DNA from: DSVZ01 sp037439785
Lineage (GTDB): Bacteria; Verrucomicrobiota; Verrucomicrobiia; Limisphaerales; J093
Direction of reading: 5' to 3'
Assembly (NCBI GenBank): GCA_037439785.1
Contig: JBBIVJ010000022.1
Coordinates: 1 to 64,000 of the forward strand
DNA length: 64,000 nucleotides
The position numbers and the translations under genes are program-made. Below are positions 58,655-64,000 of this stretch, piece after piece; the stretch's first letter is position 1, and the number at the start of each line of letters is the position of its first letter. Below the pieces are notes generated by a model. It was given only the letters and a program-made list of their open reading frames with translations. It had not been told where the DNA came from and made no database searches.

Positions 58655-59311
58655 ATGAAGAAAGTCGCGGTTCTGCTCTCCGGTTGCGGCGTGTTCGACG
58701 GCGCCGAAATCCATGAATCGGTCCTGGTCCTCCTGGCCCTGGACCGTGCCCAGGCCCGCATCCTCTGCACGGCCCCCAACGTGCCCCAGCACCACGTGGT
58801 CAACCACCTCACCCGCCAGCCCGTGCCGGGCGAGACGCGCAACGTCCTGGTCGAGTCCGCCCGCATCGCCCGGGGCGACATCCGCCCGCTGGACCAGCTG
58901 GTGCCGGCGGAGGTGGACGCGGTCATCCTCCCCGGCGGCTTCGGCGCGGCCAAGAACCTGTGCACCTTCGCCCTGGCCGGGCCGGGGTATCAGGTCGAGC
59001 CCCAGGTCGCCCGCTTCCTCCAGGAGGCCCACCGGCTGGGCAAGCCGCTGGGCTTTGTCTGCATCGCCCCGGCGTTGGCCGCCAAGCTCTTTGGCGCCGA
59101 ACACCTCGAGTTCACCATCGGCACCGACGCGGAGACGGCGCGGGCCCTGCAAGGTGACGGGGCCCGACACCAGCCCTGCTCGGTCCACAACGTCGTGGTG
59201 GACCGCCGCCTGAAGATCGTCACCACCCCGGCCTACATGCTCGCCCAGCGCATCTCCGAGGCCGAGGCCGGCATCAACAAGCTGGTTCAGGCGGTGCTGG
59301 AAATGGCCTGA
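58655..59311 (+). CDS. elbB: ElbB-like DJ-1/PfpI family protein (isoprenoid biosynthesis glyoxalase)
   Basis: 218 residues, class I glutamine amidotransferase-like fold. It begins VAVLLSGCGVFDGAEIHESVL and contains ILPGGFGAAKNLCTFA and FVCIAPALAAKL, with the nucleophilic Cys in VCIAPA, as in E. coli ElbB. ElbB has glyoxalase activity and was linked to isoprenoid flux. The cysteine and glutamate residues of the active site are retained. Monocistronic, with a hairpin right after the stop. Confidence 0.92.
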   Translation: MKKVAVLLSGCGVFDGAEIHESVLVLLALDRAQARILCTAPNVPQHHVVNHLTRQPVPGETRNVLVESARIARGDIRPLDQLVPAEVDAVILPGGFGAAKNLCTFALAGPGYQVEPQVARFLQEAHRLGKPLGFVCIAPALAAKLFGAEHLEFTIGTDAETARALQGDGARHQPCSVHNVVVDRRLKIVTTPAYMLAQRISEAEAGINKLVQAVLEMA

Positions 59312-59312
59312 A

Positions 59313-59341
59313 CCTGCCGGCTCCGGCCGCTTTCCGGCAGG
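59313..59341 (+). terminator. Possible terminator hairpin after elbB
   Basis: CCTGCCGG and CCGGCAGG with a 13-nt loop, starting 2 bp after the elbB stop. A weak T-rich stretch follows (GTTGGTACTTT). Located between convergent genes. Confidence 0.4.
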
Positions 59342-59439
59342 GTTGGTACTTTCCGCAGCCGGACCGCCGGGGCAGCGGGCCGCATGAGCAGCGACCGGTG
59401 GCCCCAGTCTGGGTAGAAGGGGAAACAGGGTGGGCCGAC

Positions 59440-60435
59440 TCAGGCCGGCTTCCAGGTGGAAATGATGCGCATGTACTGGGCGCGCTCGAAGGCGGCGGGG
59501 TCGGGGCACTTGCTCTGGCTCATCGAGCCTTTCAACTGGGCGAGTGACTCGTACTCGTGCTCCTCGAGCCAGCGCTTCATTTCCTGTTCGATCACGGCGA
59601 GGTGGGCCATGCCTTTGCGCAGCAGCACCGAGCAGAGCATGGTCACGTCCGCCCCGGCCATGAGCATCTTGAGGGCGTCGTAGGCGGTGTGGATGCCGCT
59701 GGTGGCGGCGAGGCTGCAGCGGACGCGGCCGTAGAGGATGGCGATCCAGCGCAACGGCAGGCGGCGGGCCTGGGGGGTGCTGAGCAGGATGCTGTGCTCG
59801 ACCTCGAGGTTTTCGAGGTCAATGTCCGGCTGGTAAAAGCGGTTGAACAGCACCAGGCCGTCGGCGCCGGCCTGCTCGAGCTGGCGGGCCATGTGGGCCA
59901 TGTTGCTGAAATAGGGACCCAGCTTGACGGAGACCGGCAGAGTGACGGCGGTCTTCACGCTGCGCAGGATGTCCACATAGGTCTGTTCGACCGCGGCCCC
60001 GGGCAGTTCGGGGTCGGTGGGGATGTAGTAGATGTTCAGCTCGAGGGCGTCGGCCCCGGCCTGCTGGAGTTGGCGGGCGAAACCGGTCCAGCCCCCCACC
60101 GAGGTGCCGTTGAGGCTGGCGATGATGGGGAGGCGGGTGGTGGCCTTGGCCTGCTGGATGAGTTCGAGGTAATCGTCCGGCCCGACGCGGTATTCGCCGA
60201 GCTGGGGGAAATAGTTCAGGGCTTCGGCGTAGCTCTCGGCCCCTTTTTCGAGCATGGCGTCCAGCTCGGCGTTTTCATGGCGGAGTTGCTCCTCGAAGAC
60301 CGAGGGCAGGACGACGGCCCCGGCGCCGGCATCTTCGGCCCGTTTGATTTCGTCCAGCTCGCGCGTGAGCGGGCTGGCGGAGGGCATGAGCGGACAGCGG
60401 AGGGGGAGTCCGAGGTAGGTGGTGCTCAGGTCCAT
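59440..60435 (-). CDS. Dihydroorotate dehydrogenase-like flavoprotein
   Basis: 331 residues, FMN-dependent TIM barrel. It begins DLSTTYLGLPLRCPLMPSASPLT and has LPIIASLNGTSVGGW, ALELNIYYIP, LPVSVKLGPYFSNMAHMA and LVLFNRFYQPD. These are DHOD-like, but the group usually lies beside nifJ/PFOR and is probably not PyrD. It starts 32 bp after nifJ, so the pair is an operon. The substrate is unknown. Confidence 0.85.
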   Translation of the reverse strand: MDLSTTYLGLPLRCPLMPSASPLTRELDEIKRAEDAGAGAVVLPSVFEEQLRHENAELDAMLEKGAESYAEALNYFPQLGEYRVGPDDYLELIQQAKATTRLPIIASLNGTSVGGWTGFARQLQQAGADALELNIYYIPTDPELPGAAVEQTYVDILRSVKTAVTLPVSVKLGPYFSNMAHMARQLEQAGADGLVLFNRFYQPDIDLENLEVEHSILLSTPQARRLPLRWIAILYGRVRCSLAATSGIHTAYDALKMLMAGADVTMLCSVLLRKGMAHLAVIEQEMKRWLEEHEYESLAQLKGSMSQSKCPDPAAFERAQYMRIISTWKPA

Positions 60436-60467
60436 GAGTTCTTCGGGGTGGAGGGTTCGGGCGGAAG

Positions 60468-63400
60468 CTAGGCAGATTCCGGGGTCACGGCCGCCGCGAC
60501 CGGGCCGGCGGCGGGCGCCGGGGTGCCGGAGCCTTTGCGGGCGGCCAGATAGGTGTAGAGCTGCCAGCGGGTTTCGGCATCGTACTGGGCGGCTTCGATG
60601 AGGCGGCGGGCGTCCTCGGGCCGGGTCTTGGTGAGCATCTTGAAGCGGTTTTCGGCCAGGAGGTACTCGCTGACCTTGAGGCGGGCCGGGGGCGAGTCCA
60701 GTTGCAGGGGGTTCTCGCCGGCGTCGGCCCGGCGGGGATCGTAGCGGTAGAGGAGCCATTGGCCGGAGTCCACCGCCAGTTTCTGGTGCCGGGCGCCGAC
60801 GCCGCGGTCCAGGTCAATGCCGTGGGCGATGCAGTGGCTGTAGGCGATGATGAGCGAGGGGCCGGGGTAGCTTTCGGCCTCGAGCAGGGCGCGCAGGGTG
60901 TGCTCATCCTTCGCGCCCATGGCCAGGCTGGCCACGTACACGGTGCCGTAGCTCATGGCGATGAGGCCGAGGTCTTTCTTGCGGGCCGGCTTGCCGGCGG
61001 CGGCGAACTTGGCAACCGCGCCGCGGGGGGTGGCCTTTGAGGCCTGGCCGCCGGTGTTCGAGTACACCTCGGTGTCCATGACCAGCAGGTTGACGTCGCG
61101 GCCGCTGGCCAGCACGTGATCAAGGCCGCCATAGCCGATGTCGTAGGCCCAGCCGTCCCCGCCGAAGCCCCAGACGCTGCGGCGCACCAGGGCATCGGCC
61201 ACGCCGAGGAGCATGCGGGCTTCGGGGCCGGGGAGGGAGGCAAGTTTGGCCTTGAGGGCGGCCACGCGCTCGCGTTGCTCGTAGATGCCGGCCTCGTCGC
61301 GCTGGTCGGCATGGAGCAGGGCGGTCACGAGGTCGTCGCCCAGTTGTGGTACCAGGCGTTGCGCGAGTTCGCGGGCGAACTCGGCCTGCTTGTCCAGCGA
61401 GACGCGGAAGCCCAGGACGAACTCGGCGGTGTCCTCGAAGAGGGAGTTGTTCCAGGCCGGGCCGCGGCCGTGGTGGTCCACGCAGTAGGGGGTGGTGGGG
61501 AGGTTGCCGCCGTAGATGGAGGAGCAACCGGTGGCGTTGCCGATGATCATCCGGTCGCCGAAGAGCTGGGTGATCATCTTGATGTAGGGGGTCTCGCCGC
61601 AGCCGGCGCAGGCACCGGAGAACTCGAAGAGCGGGCGCATGACCTGTTGCTGGCGCAACTGGGTGACCTTGATCTTGCGGCGGTCGAAGTCCGGGATGGC
61701 CAGGAAGAAGTCCCAGTTGACGCGCTCGGCGGCACGGAGGGGGGCCTGGGGCTGCATGTTGATGGCCTTGAGGCGCGGCTCGCGCTTGTTCTTGGCCGGG
61801 CAGACGTCCACGCAGAGCACGCAGCCGGTGCAGTCTTCCGGGGCGACCTGGATGGTGTACCTGAGGCCCTTCCACTCCGGGGCGCGGGCGTCGGCGGACT
61901 TGAAGGTCTCCGGGGCGCCGACCAGGGCGGCGGGCTCATAGACCTTGGCACGGATGGAGGCGTGGGGGCAGATGGCAGCGCATTTGCCGCACTGGATGCA
62001 GGTCTGGGGGTCCCAGACCGGGATTTCGAGGGCCAGGTTGCGCTTCTCGTACTGGGCAGTAGCGGTGGGGAAGGTGCCGTCGGGCGAGAAGGCGCTCACG
62101 GGCAGTTGCTCGCCCTCGCCGGCGTAGATGCGGCCCAGGGTGGCGCGGATTTCGGGCGGGGCCTTCTCGCTGAAGGGGGCGGGCAGCTCGGAGCCGTTGA
62201 ACGGTTGCTCCGGCACGGGCACTTCGTGGAGGTTGGCCAGGGTGCGGTCCACGGCAGCGAGGTTCTTTTGTACCACCTCCTCGCCCTTTTTGCCGTAGGT
62301 CTTGCGGATGGTGGACTTGATTTTTTCGATGGCCTGCTCGCGCGGCAGCACGCCGGACAGGGCGAAGAAGCAGGTTTGCATGATGGTGTTGATGCGCCCG
62401 CCCATGCCGGCCTCGCGGGCCACCTTGACGGCGTCAATGACGTAGAAACGGGCGCGCTTGCGGACCAGGCCTTCCTGCACCGGCCGCGGCAACCGGCTCC
62501 AGATTTCCTCCGGGCCGTAGGGGGTGTTGAGCAGGAAGGTCCCGCCGGGCACCAGCGGCTTGAGCATGTCATAGCGCTCCAGGAACACCGGCTGGTGACA
62601 GGCCACGAAGTTGGCCCGGGTGACCAGGTAGCTGCTGGGAATGGGGTCGGGCCCGAACCGCAAGTGGGACACGGTGACGGCGCCGGCCTTCTTGGAGTCG
62701 TACACGAAATAGCCCTGGGCGTAGTGGGGCGTGCCCTCGCCGATGATTTTGATCGAGTTTTTGTTCGCGCCCACCGTGCCGTCCGAGCCCAGGCCGTAGA
62801 ACTGGGCGCGGGTGACGCTTACCGGCTCGATGGACCAGTCCGGGTCGTAGGCGAGGCTGGCGTGGGTGACGTCGTCCTCGATGCCCACCGTGAAGTGGTT
62901 CCTGGGCCGGGTGGACGCGGCGTTGTCGAAGACCGCCTTGACCATCGGCGGGCTGAACTCTTTTGAGGACAGCCCGTAGCGGCCGCCCAGGATGCGGGGG
63001 CGGGTGGAGAAGGCGGTCCAGCCCTGCTCGAGGCCCTCGTCCACCGCGGCCACCACATCCAGGTAGAGCGGCTCGCCCAGGCTGCCCGGTTCCTTGGTGC
63101 GGTCCAGGACCGAGAGGGTGCGGACCGTCGGCGGCAGGGCCTGGCAGAACCGGCGCACGTCAAAGGGCCGGTACAGGCGTACCTTGAGCAGGCCGAACTT
63201 GCCGCCCTCGTCGTTGAGGTACTGCACGGTGGCCTCGGCGGTCTCGGCACCCGAGCCCATGAGCACCACCACGTGGGTGGCGTCCGGCGCGCCGACGTAC
63301 TCGAACAGCCGGTACTGCCGGCCGGTCAACGTGGCGAAGCGGTCCATGGCCTTCTGGGTGAGGTCCGGACAGGCCAGGTAAAACGGATTGCAGCGCTCGC

Positions 63401-64000
63401 GCGCCTGGAAGAAGACGTCGGGGTTTTGCGCCGTGCCGCGCAGGACCGGGCGGTCGGGGTTGAGGGCGCGCCGGCGGTGGGCCAGCACCCACTCCTCGTC
63501 AATCATCTGGCGCATGATCTCCTCGGTGACCAGCTCGATCTTCGAGACCTCGTGCGAGGTGCGGAAGCCATCGAAGAAGTGCAGGAACGGCACGCGCGAC
63601 TCGAGAGTGGCCGCCTGGGCGATGAGGGCGAAGTCCATGGCCTCCTGCACCGAACCGGAGCTGAGCAGGGCGAAGCCGGTGGTGCGCGCGTGCATCACGT
63701 CGCTGTGGTCCCCGAAGATGGACAGGGCGTGCGTGGCGAGGGTGCGGGCCGAAATGTGGAAGACCGTGGGCGTGAGCTCGCCGGCGATCTTGAACATGCT
63801 GGGGATTTTGAGCAGCAAGCCCTGCGCGGCGGTGAAGGTGCAGGTCAGCGCTCCGGTTTGGAGCGCGCCGTGCAGCGCCCCGGCCGCGCCCGCCTCGCTT
63901 TGCATTTCCACCACGGTGGGGACGGTGCCCCAGAGGTTGCGCACGCCTTCGGCGGCCCACTGGTCACACCATTCCCCCATGTTTGAGGAGGGGGTGATCG
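60468..64000 (-). CDS. nifJ: Pyruvate:ferredoxin (flavodoxin) oxidoreductase, 5' end missing
   Basis: About 1177 codons are in the window; roughly 35 N-terminal residues lie beyond the right edge (the frame reads ITPSSNMGEW at the edge, matching the family). NifJ oxidises pyruvate and CoA to acetyl-CoA and CO2 and reduces ferredoxin. Domain signs in order: EMQSEAGAAGALHGALQTGA, THALSIFGDHSDVM, FLHFFDGFRTSHE; two 4Fe-4S ferredoxin motifs CIQCGKCAAICPHA and CTGCVLCVDVCPA; the TPP domain with CAGCGETPYIK, NATGCSSIYGGNLPTTPY and GGDGWAYDIGYGGLDHV. The enzyme is oxygen-sensitive in most bacteria, so it points to anaerobic or microaerobic metabolism. Confidence 0.96.
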   Translation of the reverse strand, partial: ITPSSNMGEWCDQWAAEGVRNLWGTVPTVVEMQSEAGAAGALHGALQTGALTCTFTAAQGLLLKIPSMFKIAGELTPTVFHISARTLATHALSIFGDHSDVMHARTTGFALLSSGSVQEAMDFALIAQAATLESRVPFLHFFDGFRTSHEVSKIELVTEEIMRQMIDEEWVLAHRRRALNPDRPVLRGTAQNPDVFFQARERCNPFYLACPDLTQKAMDRFATLTGRQYRLFEYVGAPDATHVVVLMGSGAETAEATVQYLNDEGGKFGLLKVRLYRPFDVRRFCQALPPTVRTLSVLDRTKEPGSLGEPLYLDVVAAVDEGLEQGWTAFSTRPRILGGRYGLSSKEFSPPMVKAVFDNAASTRPRNHFTVGIEDDVTHASLAYDPDWSIEPVSVTRAQFYGLGSDGTVGANKNSIKIIGEGTPHYAQGYFVYDSKKAGAVTVSHLRFGPDPIPSSYLVTRANFVACHQPVFLERYDMLKPLVPGGTFLLNTPYGPEEIWSRLPRPVQEGLVRKRARFYVIDAVKVAREAGMGGRINTIMQTCFFALSGVLPREQAIEKIKSTIRKTYGKKGEEVVQKNLAAVDRTLANLHEVPVPEQPFNGSELPAPFSEKAPPEIRATLGRIYAGEGEQLPVSAFSPDGTFPTATAQYEKRNLALEIPVWDPQTCIQCGKCAAICPHASIRAKVYEPAALVGAPETFKSADARAPEWKGLRYTIQVAPEDCTGCVLCVDVCPAKNKREPRLKAINMQPQAPLRAAERVNWDFFLAIPDFDRRKIKVTQLRQQQVMRPLFEFSGACAGCGETPYIKMITQLFGDRMIIGNATGCSSIYGGNLPTTPYCVDHHGRGPAWNNSLFEDTAEFVLGFRVSLDKQAEFARELAQRLVPQLGDDLVTALLHADQRDEAGIYEQRERVAALKAKLASLPGPEARMLLGVADALVRRSVWGFGGDGWAYDIGYGGLDHVLASGRDVNLLVMDTEVYSNTGGQASKATPRGAVAKFAAAGKPARKKDLGLIAMSYGTVYVASLAMGAKDEHTLRALLEAESYPGPSLIIAYSHCIAHGIDLDRGVGARHQKLAVDSGQWLLYRYDPRRADAGENPLQLDSPPARLKVSEYLLAENRFKMLTKTRPEDARRLIEAAQYDAETRWQLYTYLAARKGSGTPAPAAGPVAAAVTPESA

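Noticed and set aside
59440..60435. pyrD of pyrimidine synthesis
   Set aside because: Similar fold, but sequence and position beside nifJ match the DHOD-like companion group rather than a standard PyrD.
61116..62966. A 616-codon plus-strand frame opposite nifJ
   Set aside because: No domain; nifJ is certain on the minus strand.

Overview
This is a very G+C-rich bacterial chromosome segment with tightly packed genes. It contains no insertion sequences, prophage genes or CRISPR arrays that I can recognise. The organism is a didermic bacterium: it has KDO synthesis, Lpt transport, BamA and Skp genes. A GFTLIELLVVIAIIAILAG-type prepilin with a C-terminal H-X9-DG-like ending, a PSCyt1/DUF1587/1592/1588 cytochrome, DUF1080, Gfo/Idh proteins with Tat signals, and an ECF sigma factor beside a Ser/Thr kinase together point to Verrucomicrobiota, probably a relative of Limisphaera/Pedosphaera. 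That assignment is an inference from gene content.

Layout. 1-5.8 kb (minus): kdsA, kdsC, a very long LptC/LptA-like protein, lptB, a Na+/Ca2+ antiporter and the start of an MrpA-like subunit, forming an LPS-precursor and transport block. 5.9-11.7 kb: secreted proteins, the planctomycete-type cytochrome and a prepilin, with a 24-bp-period palindrome array between them. 11.8-13.6 kb (minus): pyrF, tcdA and a Dabb protein. 13.8-18.4 kb (plus): dnaB-bamA-skp, closed by a clear terminator. 18.4-21 kb (minus): L,D-transpeptidase and a CE15-like esterase, then tRNA-Ser(GGA). 21.3-26.2 kb (minus): a signalling block of FHA protein, ECF sigma factor, unknown helical protein and membrane Ser/Thr kinase with an FG-GAP sensor. 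26.4-33.7 kb: radC, an MFS exporter, an oxidoreductase, bioB, a CHAD protein and infC. 34-40.8 kb: a giant LamG/beta-helix protein, a DUF6483 protein, NfeD, a UspA tandem and a small CBM48 protein. 40.8-44.1 kb (minus): cdsA, dxr and a Nudix-TadA fusion. 44.2-47.8 kb (plus): queE, an aminotransferase, rsmA and a Nudix gene. 47.8-53.1 kb: DUF1080, a GH10 xylanase, purL and a small methyltransferase. 53.1-56.6 kb (minus): a serine-palmitoyltransferase-like enzyme, an NAD-dependent reductase/epimerase and an Aur1-type PAP2 enzyme, a probable sphingolipid operon. 56.8-64 kb: an oxidoreductase, tRNA-Ala(GGC), elbB, and a dihydroorotate-dehydrogenase-like gene behind nifJ, which runs off the window.

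Two themes cross the window. Many genes serve the envelope: LPS transport, outer-membrane assembly, phospholipid precursors, putative sphingolipids and wall cross-linking. Others attack plant-type polysaccharide (CE15, GH10, DUF1080, a beta-helix protein). Many transcription units also show a sigma-70-like -35/-10 pair whose -10 ends only 6-9 bases before the start codon, with no Shine-Dalgarno sequence. This suggests leaderless mRNAs, and I used it to choose several starts.
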